From positions 2,324,782 to 2,388,781 of the forward strand of contig NZ_CP084029.1 of NCBI RefSeq assembly GCF_020181615.1: 64,000 nt of DNA, given 5' to 3'. Positions within the stretch are counted from its first letter, which is position 1. Each line of letters opens with the position of its first letter. A program made the position numbers and the translations under genes. Shown here piece by piece: positions 46,621-55,082 of the stretch. This stretch comes from [Mycobacterium] crassicus. GTDB taxonomy: Bacteria; Actinomycetota; Actinomycetes; Mycobacteriales; Mycobacteriaceae. The notes beneath the pieces are model-generated. The model had not been told where the DNA came from. It saw only the letters and a list, made by a program, of their open reading frames with translations, and did no database searches.

Positions 46621-47796
46621 ATGGATTTCGGAGCCTTACCGCCGGAGATCAATTCGGCGCGGATGTACGCCGGCGCGGGTCCGGGATCGCTGCTGAGTTC
46701 CGCAACCGCCTGGCAGGAACTGGCCGCCGAGCTCAATTCGGCTGCCGCGTCCTACGGTTCGGTGGTCGAGGGCCTGACCAGCGGAGCATGGACCGGCCCG
46801 TCGGCGCTGGCGATGGCGGCGGCGGCCAGCCCCTATGCCACCTGGCTCAGCTCGACCGGCGCCCAGGCCCAGCGGGCGGCCGCTCAGCTCACTGCGGCAG
46901 TCGGGGCTTATGAAACCGCCTACGCGGCAACAGTTCCACCGCCCTTGATCGCGGCGAACCGCAGCGCGCAGGCAACGCTGATCGCGACGAACATCCTCGG
47001 CCAGAACACGGCGGCGATTGCGGCCGCCGAGGCCGCCTACCTGGAGATGTGGGCCCAGGACGCCGCGGCCATGTACGGCTACGCGGGGGCGTCGGCGGCG
47101 GCCACCCAGGTCACGCCGTTCACCTCGCCACCGCAGACCACCAATTCGTCCGGCCAGGCCGGCCAGGCGCTCTCGGTCGCCCAGTCGGCGGCCGTCACCA
47201 CCGGCACCGACACCGACACCGAGACGCTGATGACGCAGGGCCCGCAGTTCATCTCCACGACGCCGTCGGCGTTGCAGGCGCTGGCCACGCCGACGCCGGA
47301 TCCCTCGACCGGTGCGTCGGCGTCGTCACTGTCGAGCCTGAGTTCGCTGACCATGCCGCTACGCATGGCGATGATGCCGATGAGCATGCTCATGCGGATG
47401 CTGATGACCGGGACCAACGGTGCTAAGGGGGCCACCGCTGGTCTGGCTGCTGCCGGGGCCGCGACGGCCCCGGCAGCGGTGGCCGGTACCACCGGTTCGG
47501 TGACGCTGACCGGATTCACCGGTGGCTCAGCGGTGACGGCCGGTCTGGGCCGAGCGGCCTCGATCGGCGCCATGTCGGTGCCCCCGGCCTGGACCGGCAT
47601 GGGTGTGGGCACCACGCCGGCGGCCACCGCGTTGCCGGTGACCGGCGCGGTCTCCCCGGCGGGGGTGGGGACGGCGTCGGCGGTCCCGCCGATGGTTCCG
47701 TTCGGGAACCTGGGTGGCCGCGGCGGTTTCGGCGCCACGGCCACCCAGTACGACTTCCGTCCTACGGTGATTCCGCGGTCACCGGCAGCCGGGTAG
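46621..47796 (+). CDS. PPE family protein, SVP subgroup
   Basis: 391-residue PPE protein: [21 protein letters not shown] start (PPE at residues 7-9), a helical domain of about 180 residues with the [10 protein letters not shown]-x-G turn, then an Ala/Thr-rich C-terminus with GAMSVPPAW, the GxxSVPxxW motif of the PPE-SVP group. PPE proteins are exported by type VII secretion, usually with a PE partner; no PE gene or ESX components are adjacent. The ATG at 46621 follows GGGGAGGCA. The last 35 bp overlap the end of mmpL. Confidence 0.93.
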   Translation: MDFGALPPEINSARMYAGAGPGSLLSSATAWQELAAELNSAAASYGSVVEGLTSGAWTGPSALAMAAAASPYATWLSSTGAQAQRAAAQLTAAVGAYETAYAATVPPPLIAANRSAQATLIATNILGQNTAAIAAAEAAYLEMWAQDAAAMYGYAGASAAATQVTPFTSPPQTTNSSGQAGQALSVAQSAAVTTGTDTDTETLMTQGPQFISTTPSALQALATPTPDPSTGASASSLSSLSSLTMPLRMAMMPMSMLMRMLMTGTNGAKGATAGLAAAGAATAPAAVAGTTGSVTLTGFTGGSAVTAGLGRAASIGAMSVPPAWTGMGVGTTPAATALPVTGAVSPAGVGTASAVPPMVPFGNLGGRGGFGATATQYDFRPTVIPRSPAAG

Positions 47797-50611
47797 TCGC
47801 CGCCGGTTGGACCTTGTGAATCCTTCTGGGCCACCAGAACCAGCGGCCGAGCAGCGCGGCGATCGACGGGGTCAGGAACGACCGCACGATCAGGGTGTCG
47901 AACAGCAGCCCGATCCCGATCGTGCTGCCGGCCTGGCCGATCGAGTACAGATCGCTGACCGCCATCGACATCATCGTGAACGCGAACACCAGGCCCGCCG
48001 CGGTGACCACCGAACCGGTTCCGCCGATCGACCGGATGATCCCGGTGTTGATCCCGGTCTTGGTGCCGTCACCGATCTCCTCCTGGAAGCGGGAGACCAG
48101 TAGCAGGTTGTAGTCCGATCCCACCGCAAGCAGGATGATGACACCGAACACCGGCGCGATCCAGTTCAGCGGCAGACCGAAGATGTGCTGCCACACCAGC
48201 ACACTCAGCCCGAACGCCGCACTCAGCGACAACAGCACCGTGCCGACGATCACCGCGGATGCCACCAGCGCCCTGGTGAGCAGCAGCATCACGATGAAGA
48301 TCAGCGTCACTGCCGCCACCCCGACGATCAGGATGTCGTAGGTGGACCCGGACTGGATGTCGTTGTAGACCGCCGCGGTTCCGGTGAGATAGAACTTGGC
48401 GCCTGTCAACGGCGTGCCCTTGACCGCGTCGTGGGCGGCAGCCAGCATCGGCTCGACGAACGAGATGCCTTTAGGGGTAGCAGGATCCGCGTCGTAGGTG
48501 ACGATGAACCGCGCCGCCTTGCCGTCCGGGGACAGGAACAGCTCCAAGCCCTTCTGGAAGTCCGGGTTGTCGAAGGCCTCCGGTGGCAGATAGAAGTAGT
48601 CGTCGGCCATGGAGGCGTCGAAGGCCCGGCCCATCTCGGTGGCGGTGTCGGTCATCCGCGACATCTGGGTCACCAATCCGGAGAAGGTCGAGTGCATCGA
48701 AAGCAGGTTGGCCTGCATGGATTTCGCCACCGCGATCATCGGCTCGAACTGCCCGACCATCTGCGGCATCACCGCGTTCATGTCAGCCATGTCGGCCAGC
48801 AGCGGCGCCATGTTCTCGCTGAACTTGTCCATCCCGTCGTAGGCGTCGAACACCGACCGGACGGCATGACAGACCGGGATGCCCGTGCAGTGCTGCTCCC
48901 AGTAGAAGTAGTTGCGAACCGGGCGCGCGACATCGTCGAAATCGGCTATGTGATCCCGGATCTCGTCGACGGTCGCATTGATCGTCACCATGTCGGCGGT
49001 CATCTTCTCGGTGGTGGTGTCCATCCGGGCGACCAGATCACGCAGCCGCTCCATGGACGCGACGGTGGCGCCCAGGTCGTCGCTCATCCTGAGCATGTCC
49101 GCCAGCCGGTCGTCCATGAACTGCAGATTCTGTTGGATCGGCACGGCACCCATGCTGACCTGGAACGGGATGGAGGTGTGCTCGATGGGGCTGCCCAACG
49201 GCCGGGTGATGCTCTGCACCCGCTCCACCCCGCGGGTGCGGAACATGTTCTTGGCGATCCGATCCAAGATGATCATGTCGGCCGGATTGCGCAGGTCGTG
49301 ATCGGCCTCGACCATCAACACGTCGGGGTTCATCCGAGCGGCGCTGAAGTGCCGTTCGGCGGCGTCGTAGCCGACGTTCGCCGGCAGGCCGGCCGGGATG
49401 TAGTAGCGGTCGTTGTAGCTGATCTTCATGCCCGGCACCACGAGCATTCCGACCAGGGTGACCAGCAGTGCGCTCACGAACACCGCACCGGGCCAGCGGA
49501 CGTTGGCGGTGCCGATCCGCCGCCATCCGCGCTGCTGCTCCGCCCGCTTGGGGTCGAGCAACGGGGCGCCGACGGCGACGACGGCCGGGGCCACCGTCAG
49601 CGCGCCGGCGATCACCACCAACAACCCCACGGCCGACGGGATGCCGAGCGCCTTGAAGTAGGACAGCCGGGCGAAGTGCAGACACAGGGAGGCGCCGGCG
49701 ATGGTCAGCCCGGATCCCAAGATGACATGCCAGGTGCCGCGGAACATCGAATACCAGGCGGTTTCGCGGTCCTCCCCGGCCCGGCGGGCCTCGTGGTAGC
49801 GGCCGAGCAGGAAGATGGCGTAGTCGGTGCCGGCCGCGATCGCCAGCGATGACAGCATCGCGACAACGAATGTCGAGAACCCCAGCAGGCCAAGGTCACC
49901 CAGCAAGGCGACCAACCCGCGGGCGGTGCCCATCTCGAACCCGACCATCACCAGTGCCAAGGCCACCGTGGCGGCCGAGCGGTAGACGATCGCCAGCATG
50001 ATGATGATGACCACGCCGGTGACCGCCATCATCTTGAACATGGATTTGTCGGCGGCCTCGGTCATGTCGGTGGTGAGCGCGGCCTGCCCGGTGACATAGG
50101 CACTCACGCCGTCGGGGGCCGGCACCGAGGCAACGATCTTGCGCACCGTGTCGACTGATTCGTTACCCAGGGTGCTGCCCTGGTCGCCGGCGGTGTGGAT
50201 CTGCGTGTAGGCGGCTTTCCCGTCGCTGCTCTGCACGCCCGCCGCGGTGATCGGGTCGCCCCACAGGTTCGCGATGTGCTGGATGTGTTCCGGATCGGCG
50301 GACAGCTTCTCGATCAGTGTGTCGTAGTAACGGTGGGCCTCGGGTCCGAGCTCGGTCTCACCCTCGAGCACCAGCATCACCATGGAGTCGGAGTCGAACT
50401 CGTCGAACTTCGCGCCGATGTGTTTCGCGGCGATCAGCGACGGAGCGTCCTGCGGGGACATCGTCACCGCGTGCTCGCGCGCGACCGATTCGATCGGCGG
50501 AACCAGCACGTTGAGGCCGACGGTCAGCAGCAGCCAGAAGATGATCAGCGGCCAGGCCAGCCGGCGCACCCAGCGCATGTAGGCCGGGCGGGGGTTACCG
50601 TGGGCGCTCAT
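47762..50611 (-). CDS. MmpL family RND transporter
   Basis: 949-residue inner-membrane RND transporter with about 12 helices: one at 13-33, two periplasmic porter loops, and two helix bundles. The Asp-Tyr proton-relay pairs are visible in [12 protein letters not shown] (first bundle) and [12 protein letters not shown] (second bundle). MmpL proteins export lipids or siderophores using the proton gradient. Coupled by ATGA to mmpS upstream, as in mmpS4/L4 and mmpS5/L5, whose products export carboxymycobactin and some drugs. The cargo here is not known. Confidence 0.94.
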   Translation of the reverse strand: MSAHGNPRPAYMRWVRRLAWPLIIFWLLLTVGLNVLVPPIESVAREHAVTMSPQDAPSLIAAKHIGAKFDEFDSDSMVMLVLEGETELGPEAHRYYDTLIEKLSADPEHIQHIANLWGDPITAAGVQSSDGKAAYTQIHTAGDQGSTLGNESVDTVRKIVASVPAPDGVSAYVTGQAALTTDMTEAADKSMFKMMAVTGVVIIIMLAIVYRSAATVALALVMVGFEMGTARGLVALLGDLGLLGFSTFVVAMLSSLAIAAGTDYAIFLLGRYHEARRAGEDRETAWYSMFRGTWHVILGSGLTIAGASLCLHFARLSYFKALGIPSAVGLLVVIAGALTVAPAVVAVGAPLLDPKRAEQQRGWRRIGTANVRWPGAVFVSALLVTLVGMLVVPGMKISYNDRYYIPAGLPANVGYDAAERHFSAARMNPDVLMVEADHDLRNPADMIILDRIAKNMFRTRGVERVQSITRPLGSPIEHTSIPFQVSMGAVPIQQNLQFMDDRLADMLRMSDDLGATVASMERLRDLVARMDTTTEKMTADMVTINATVDEIRDHIADFDDVARPVRNYFYWEQHCTGIPVCHAVRSVFDAYDGMDKFSENMAPLLADMADMNAVMPQMVGQFEPMIAVAKSMQANLLSMHSTFSGLVTQMSRMTDTATEMGRAFDASMADDYFYLPPEAFDNPDFQKGLELFLSPDGKAARFIVTYDADPATPKGISFVEPMLAAAHDAVKGTPLTGAKFYLTGTAAVYNDIQSGSTYDILIVGVAAVTLIFIVMLLLTRALVASAVIVGTVLLSLSAAFGLSVLVWQHIFGLPLNWIAPVFGVIILLAVGSDYNLLLVSRFQEEIGDGTKTGINTGIIRSIGGTGSVVTAAGLVFAFTMMSMAVSDLYSIGQAGSTIGIGLLFDTLIVRSFLTPSIAALLGRWFWWPRRIHKVQPAATTRLPVTAESP

Positions 50612-51039
50612 GCCGCTTTGACCAGACAGAAGACCTGCGCGTGGTGGCCGGTGGCGAACTGCTCATCTTTGACGTCGCCGTTGACCGTGATGCGGCAGCT
50701 GATCGCATCGGCGTCACCCTGGGCCACCAGGTTGGCGATCACCGCGGGGCTCGTCGTGGTCATGGTGTGTGACCAGGGCAGGACGCTGAATGTCGATTGC
50801 ACGGGTTGCGTCTGCTCATCGAGGTAGCTGACCCCGCCGGTGGCGCCGTCGGGTCCGAAGACCTCGTAGACGACCCGCTTCTCATTGGTCGACGCGATCG
50901 GCGCCGAACCGCTGCCGTCCCAGCGGAAGATCTCGTCGGATCCGAACGCGCCGCGCAGGTTGACCACTGCCACGGTGCCGGCGATCGCCGCCAGGACGAC
51001 GACGACCGGGACCCAGGCCCGCCTGGCGATTGAGGACAT
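50608..51039 (-). CDS. MmpS family membrane accessory protein
   Basis: 143-residue MmpS protein: one N-terminal membrane helix (about 7-27) and an extracytoplasmic beta domain with VVYEVFGPDGATGGVSYLDE and a conserved cysteine pair ([18 protein letters not shown]). It partners MmpL in export. ATG at 51039 is set by GGAGGT seven bases upstream; a GTG at 51048 overlaps that site and is unlikely. Its leader carries a TATACCCC/GGGGTATA palindrome. Confidence 0.92.
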   Translation of the reverse strand: MSSIARRAWVPVVVVLAAIAGTVAVVNLRGAFGSDEIFRWDGSGSAPIASTNEKRVVYEVFGPDGATGGVSYLDEQTQPVQSTFSVLPWSHTMTTTSPAVIANLVAQGDADAISCRITVNGDVKDEQFATGHHAQVFCLVKAA

Positions 51040-51084
51040 AGTGGCCACCTCCGACGCTCCGTGATTGAAACTAACATCGGAAAC

Positions 51085-51102
51085 TATACCCCATGGGGTA
51101 TA
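51085..51102. promoter_or_regulatory. 18-bp palindrome, CsoR/RicR-like operator candidate
   Basis: TATACCCCATGGGGTATA is a perfect palindrome between tetR and mmpS. It has the TACCC...GGGTA arrangement known for copper-sensing CsoR/RicR operators. A second, less symmetric pair of the same half-sites (TACCCC at 51107, GGGGTA ending 51132) lies 5 bp further on. It sits 46-63 bases upstream of the mmpS ATG, where repressor binding would matter. The regulator is not in this window. Confidence 0.5.
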
Positions 51103-51143
51103 TATCTACCCCTCCTGGTGCCCCGGGGGGTATGAGATTTACG

Positions 51144-51755
51144 TTACGGGGTCCGCTGGTCGCGTTGGGCGGCGACCGCTTCACCCAGCCAACGCCGGAG
51201 GAATCGGCGAAGTTCGTCGGGGGAACGGGCGGGATCGTTGGGCGCCACGAAGAACGACAGCATGATCCGCAGGGTGAACTCGACCAGTTCGCGCAGACTC
51301 GCCTCGTCGTAACCGTGCCGGTGCCAGTCGAGGTCGAACCGGTCGATCATCCGCATCCCGAAGTCTTGGGCCTGCGGGGATGTCATCTCCCGGTTGTGCG
51401 GCGACGATGACGACAGCATGGTGCCCAGGTGCGGGGACCGAACCACCGCGTCCAGGGTGTAGGCGGTGGCTTCGGTGAGCGCGTCGGCCGGATCGTGGAT
51501 GCCGCGCACGTGGTCGGCCAGACGGTCCAGGAACTCATCGACGGAGGCGATGGCGACCGCCCGCATCAGTGCGTCGGCGGTGGGGAAGTAGCGGTACACC
51601 GTCTGTCGGATCACGCTCAGGGAACTCGCGACGTCGGCCAGCGACACCGCCGAGCCGGTCTCGGCCACCAGGTCGACCGCCGCGGCGATGATCCGCCGGC
51701 CGGCTTCGTCGTCGGTGCGCGGCGGATTGCCGCCCCAACCACGTCGGCGGGCCAT
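51144..51755 (-). CDS. TetR family transcriptional regulator
   Basis: 203-residue repressor with an N-terminal HTH (about 18-65; AAAVDLVAETGSAVSLADVASSL, then VYRYFPTADALM) and an all-helical ligand domain. It is transcribed toward mmpS-mmpL (105-bp spacer) and divergently from a metal-dependent hydrolase gene; a long inverted repeat lies in the divergent spacer. The ATG at 51755 gives MARRRGWGGNPP; an in-frame start at 51791 would run over the operator. It may control both flanking units. Confidence 0.9.
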   Translation of the reverse strand: MARRRGWGGNPPRTDDEAGRRIIAAAVDLVAETGSAVSLADVASSLSVIRQTVYRYFPTADALMRAVAIASVDEFLDRLADHVRGIHDPADALTEATAYTLDAVVRSPHLGTMLSSSSPHNREMTSPQAQDFGMRMIDRFDLDWHRHGYDEASLRELVEFTLRIMLSFFVAPNDPARSPDELRRFLRRWLGEAVAAQRDQRTP

Positions 51756-51785
51756 CAGTGACTTGCTTGACAAGCGCGGTCCATC

Positions 51786-51821
51786 AAACAATCATACGCG
51801 TAAACGTCTGTATGTATGTTT
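51786..51821. promoter_or_regulatory. Candidate TetR operator (12-base arms, 10/12 matched)
   Basis: AAACAATCATAC (51786-51797) and GTATGTATGTTT (51810-51821) form an inverted repeat centred in the tetR/hydrolase divergent spacer. A smaller palindrome GCTTGACAAGC (51765-51775) lies next to the tetR ATG. The larger repeat covers the ATG at 51816, which argues that the hydrolase starts at 51837. Confidence 0.5.
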
Positions 51822-51836
51822 AAGACCGGGGTGCCG

Positions 51837-52763
51837 ATGACGGATCTGATCGTGCGCAAACTACGGTTCGCCTTCGCCGAGTACCCGGTCCCGTTCCTGT
51901 GGAACGAAGCCAATCCGGCGTTCTCGTCGATGGCCAACGCGGTCTCGCTGCTGGCGATCGGCTTCGAGAAGATGATCGGCAGCATGATCACCGAGGCGAT
52001 GCCGCTGATCACCGACCCAGCGGTCGCCGAGGAGGCCGATGCCTTCGTCCGTCAGGAGAGCCAGCACTCCATGGCCCACCGGGGCCACGCGAAGGCGTTG
52101 ATCCGGGCCTACCCGGGGCTCAAGGAGACCGTCGACGAGTGCAATGCGATGTTCGACAGGATGACCGCCGAGAAGTCGCTGGACTACCGGCTGGCCTACA
52201 CCGCCGATCTCGAGGCGACCTTCACACCCGTCTTCAAGCTGATGCTCGACCACGACCACACCCTGTTCGCCCCGGGTGATGACCGGGTGGCGTCACTGTT
52301 CCTGTGGCACTTCGTCGAAGAGGTCGAACATCGCAGTTCCGCGCTGATCATCTACGACCACGTCATCAACGACCCCTGGTATCGGATGCGGATGGCGCCG
52401 TCGATCTTCAAACACGTGATGAGCGTGATCAAGGTGGCATGTCTGGGCTTCAACAAGCACGTCCCGTTGGAGGACCGCAAGGTCGACGCCCTGTCGTTGT
52501 TCCAGACCTATCGGGCTAAACAGGCTTGGCGGCAGCGGATTCCGTTCGGCTGGCCGGCCGATCAAGGACCGGTGCTGGATGCGTTCAAGCATCTGCCCAA
52601 AGGTGAGATGCTCACCGCGGTGAAGGGCATCGTGCGCAGTCAGATGCCCAATCACAAACCGGCACACGAGGACATCCCGGTGCTGGCCACCGAATGGTTC
52701 GCCCGCTACGACGACGGCTACGACGTGACCAAGTGGTACACCGCCGAAGAGAAGAGTGCCTGA
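51837..52763 (+). CDS. Predicted metal-dependent hydrolase (PF10118-like)
   Basis: 308-residue helical protein with ferritin-like carboxylate/histidine pattern: ADAFVRQESQHSMAHRGH (near 65-80), DLEATFTPVF, and HFVEEVEHRS (near 158-167). These supply Glu and His ligands for a diiron-type centre as in the family described as predicted metal-dependent hydrolases. No signal peptide. It overlaps the next gene by ATGA, forming a two-gene unit under the probable control of the divergent TetR. Substrate unknown. Start chosen because an earlier ATG lies inside the operator candidate. Confidence 0.83.
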   Translation: MTDLIVRKLRFAFAEYPVPFLWNEANPAFSSMANAVSLLAIGFEKMIGSMITEAMPLITDPAVAEEADAFVRQESQHSMAHRGHAKALIRAYPGLKETVDECNAMFDRMTAEKSLDYRLAYTADLEATFTPVFKLMLDHDHTLFAPGDDRVASLFLWHFVEEVEHRSSALIIYDHVINDPWYRMRMAPSIFKHVMSVIKVACLGFNKHVPLEDRKVDALSLFQTYRAKQAWRQRIPFGWPADQGPVLDAFKHLPKGEMLTAVKGIVRSQMPNHKPAHEDIPVLATEWFARYDDGYDVTKWYTAEEKSA

Positions 52764-53905
52764 TGACCGACCTGTGTGCCCCGACCTTCGAGCGCCTCGC
52801 CGAATCCCTGGGCTTCTCCTGCGCGGAAGCCGGCGGGTTGGTGGAGTTCCGCAACCCCCTGCAGCTGGAGAACTGGACGCTGCCGGTCCTGGAGATCACC
52901 GTGATCGCCGGCGCCGTACTGGCGCTGATCTACGCCATCGTGCGGTTTCGCCGCGGCGATGCCACCAACCTGGCACTGTGGTTCGGTGCGATCGCCTACC
53001 TGCTGATCATCGAGCCGCCGCTGTACTTTCCGGCGGCGTTCGGGATCGCCGACCATGTCGACACGATGTTCGCGCACAACGTGTTCACCGTCGACTTCCT
53101 GTGGGGCCGGCTGCCGTTGTACATCATCGCGATCTATCCGATGATGGCGACCGTCGCATTCGAGATCGTCCGGATCCTGGGGGTGTTCCGCCGCTACGGC
53201 GTGATCGTCGGCGCGATCTGCGTGGGCTTCGTTCACCACGCCTTCTACGAGATCTTCGACCACCTGGGCCCGCAGCTGCGCTGGTGGGAGTGGTCGGTGG
53301 ACAACCCGCTGAACCAGCCGATGTTCACCTCGGTGCCGATGGGCAGCGTCGTGGTGTTCGCCGCGCTGTGGCCGGCATCGCTGGCCTTCTGCGTCCAGCT
53401 GTTGGTCGGTCGCCAGGTCGATCAGGGTAGGACCTTCGGTGGGCTGCAGGTGCTGTGGCGAACCGTCATCATCGGCCTGTTGGCTTCGCTCGGGACGGGC
53501 ATCCTGCCACTGCCCGCGACCCTTATCGGCGCCGCGACTGACGGAAAGCTACTGGGTATCGCTTATGCGGCAGAGCTTTTCGTCATCGTCGCGGTGGCCG
53601 TGCCGGTGCTGGTCATGCAGTGGCGGCGGCTGCGGTTGAACCTGTTCACCACGGGCCGCTACGAGAACCCGCTCATAGTCCGGTACGCAGCGGTGTACCT
53701 GTCGGTCATGACGGTGTTGTGGCTGACGGTGCTGCCGGCCTACCTCGACGCGGAAGGCGGGCTCACCGCCAACGGCGACCCGATCGGCAGTCTCTGGTAC
53801 GTCATCGCCTGTTTCACGGTGGCCTACTTCAGTGTCGCGGCCGCGGCCACCGTCCCGCCGATCCTGACGGACGCCGCTGAACCGGCGGCGGCCGCGGCGG
53901 CCTGA
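52763..53905 (+). CDS. Polytopic membrane protein, DUF7802-like
   Basis: 380-residue membrane protein with about eight helices (first at 40-60). Conserved-looking polar/aromatic stretches lie near the membrane face (EPPLYFP, CVGFVHHAFYEIFDHLGP, RWWEWSVDNPLNQP). The paired histidines and acidic residues in HHAFYEIFDH could bind metal. It overlaps the PF10118-like gene, so the two probably act together, for example as a soluble oxygenase/hydrolase with a membrane partner. Family function unknown. Confidence 0.72.
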   Translation: MTDLCAPTFERLAESLGFSCAEAGGLVEFRNPLQLENWTLPVLEITVIAGAVLALIYAIVRFRRGDATNLALWFGAIAYLLIIEPPLYFPAAFGIADHVDTMFAHNVFTVDFLWGRLPLYIIAIYPMMATVAFEIVRILGVFRRYGVIVGAICVGFVHHAFYEIFDHLGPQLRWWEWSVDNPLNQPMFTSVPMGSVVVFAALWPASLAFCVQLLVGRQVDQGRTFGGLQVLWRTVIIGLLASLGTGILPLPATLIGAATDGKLLGIAYAAELFVIVAVAVPVLVMQWRRLRLNLFTTGRYENPLIVRYAAVYLSVMTVLWLTVLPAYLDAEGGLTANGDPIGSLWYVIACFTVAYFSVAAAATVPPILTDAAEPAAAAAA

Positions 53906-53907
53906 GT

Positions 53908-54681
53908 TCAGCGGCCCCGCCAACGCGGCGGGCGCTTCTCCCGCCAGGCCTGCAGCCCTTCGGCGACGTCGTCTGTGGCCCCGGCGACCTTGCGCATGGT
54001 CTCGCCGAAACGGACCGCGTCGATCCAGCTCATGTCGGCGCTGCGCCACGCCACCTCCTTGGTGGCGCGCTGGGCCAGGGGGGCGGCCTTCGCGAGCGTG
54101 CGGGCCCAGTCCCGGGCGGTCTCCTGCAGCTCAGACGGCTCGACCAGCTTCCACACCAGGCCGATCTCCCGGGCCCGCTGCGCGGTGATCGGCTCACCGG
54201 TCAGCAGCAACTCCATCGCATTGGACCAGCCCACCCGTTGCGGCAGGCGGATCGCGCCGACGATGGTGGGTACCCCGATCGACACCTCCGGGAACCGAAA
54301 CACCGCCTCGGTGCTGGCGATCACGAAGTCGCAGAACAACAATCCGGTCAGTCCGTAGCCGACGCACGGGCCGTGGACGGCGGCGATCGTCGGTTTGAAG
54401 AGCTCCATCCCGGACTCGAACGAGTTGATCGTGGGCTTCTCCCAGAACGTGCCGGCGAAGGTGCCCACCGCCCCCTGCGAATCGGTGAGGTCGGCTCCGG
54501 CGCAGAACACATCCCCGTTGGCGGTGAGGATGCCCACCCAGGCGTCCTCGTCGCCGCGGAACCGGTTCCAGGCCGCGTTGAGGTCATCGCGTAGCGGCCC
54601 GTTGATGGCGTTGCGGGCTTCGGGACGGTTGAGGGTGATGGTCGCGACGTGGTCGTCCAACTCATAGGTGACCAGCTCCAT
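53908..54681 (-). CDS. Enoyl-CoA hydratase/isomerase family protein lacking catalytic Glu
   Basis: 257-residue crotonase-fold protein: FCAGADLTDS and AVHGPCVGYGLTGLLFCDFVIAS give the oxyanion hole. The active-site helix, normally PExG with one or two glutamates, reads SIGVPTIVGAIRLPQRVG, so the usual Glu residues are missing. It may catalyse a different crotonase-superfamily reaction or bind CoA esters. It ends with the Arg-rich EKRPPRWRGR tail common in hydratases. Its stop lies 2 bp from the convergent membrane protein gene. Confidence 0.83.
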   Translation of the reverse strand: MELVTYELDDHVATITLNRPEARNAINGPLRDDLNAAWNRFRGDEDAWVGILTANGDVFCAGADLTDSQGAVGTFAGTFWEKPTINSFESGMELFKPTIAAVHGPCVGYGLTGLLFCDFVIASTEAVFRFPEVSIGVPTIVGAIRLPQRVGWSNAMELLLTGEPITAQRAREIGLVWKLVEPSELQETARDWARTLAKAAPLAQRATKEVAWRSADMSWIDAVRFGETMRKVAGATDDVAEGLQAWREKRPPRWRGR

Positions 54682-54701
54682 GAGCGCACCGTACCGTCGG
54701 A

Positions 54702-55079
54702 GTGGTGCGGTGGATCGTCGATGCGATGAATGTGATCGGTTCTCGTCCCGACGGCTGGTGGAAGGACCGGCACGCGGCCATGGTCCGGTTGACGACGCAG
54801 TTGGAACGCTGGGCGGCCGTCGAAGACCGGCATGTCACGGTGGTGTTCGAGAAGCCGCCGTCGCCGCCGATCGGTTCGGAGGTCGTGCACATCACCGCGG
54901 CACCGAGAGGTGGGGCCAATTCCGCCGACGACGAGATCGTTCGGCTGGTGCGGGCCGACGGTCGGCCACCGGAGATCACCGTCGTGACATCGGATATCAC
55001 GCTGGCCGAGCGGGTTCGCGAGGCCGGTGCAGAGATCTTCCCCGCCAAAGGATTTCGGGACCTGATCGAGGGTCCGTAG
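54702..55079 (+). CDS. NYN/PIN-like nuclease domain protein (YacP-type)
   Basis: 125-residue protein with an NYN fold: strand VRWIVDAMNVIGSRPDGWW with the first acidic residue, VVFEKPPSPP, ADDEIVRLVRAD and VVTSDITLAERV supplying further aspartates of a metal-dependent ribonuclease site. Similar to Rae1/YacP-type proteins, which cleave RNA on the ribosome in Bacillus. Whether this one does so is unknown. GTG start at 54702, divergent from the hydratase gene with a 20-bp spacer. Confidence 0.8.
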   Translation: MVRWIVDAMNVIGSRPDGWWKDRHAAMVRLTTQLERWAAVEDRHVTVVFEKPPSPPIGSEVVHITAAPRGGANSADDEIVRLVRADGRPPEITVVTSDITLAERVREAGAEIFPAKGFRDLIEGP

Positions 55080-55082
55080 CGT

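Noticed and set aside
48185..49852. Plus-strand frame rich in His, Arg, Gly and Asp opposite mmpL
   Set aside because: Composition typical of an antisense frame; mmpL is unambiguous on the minus strand.
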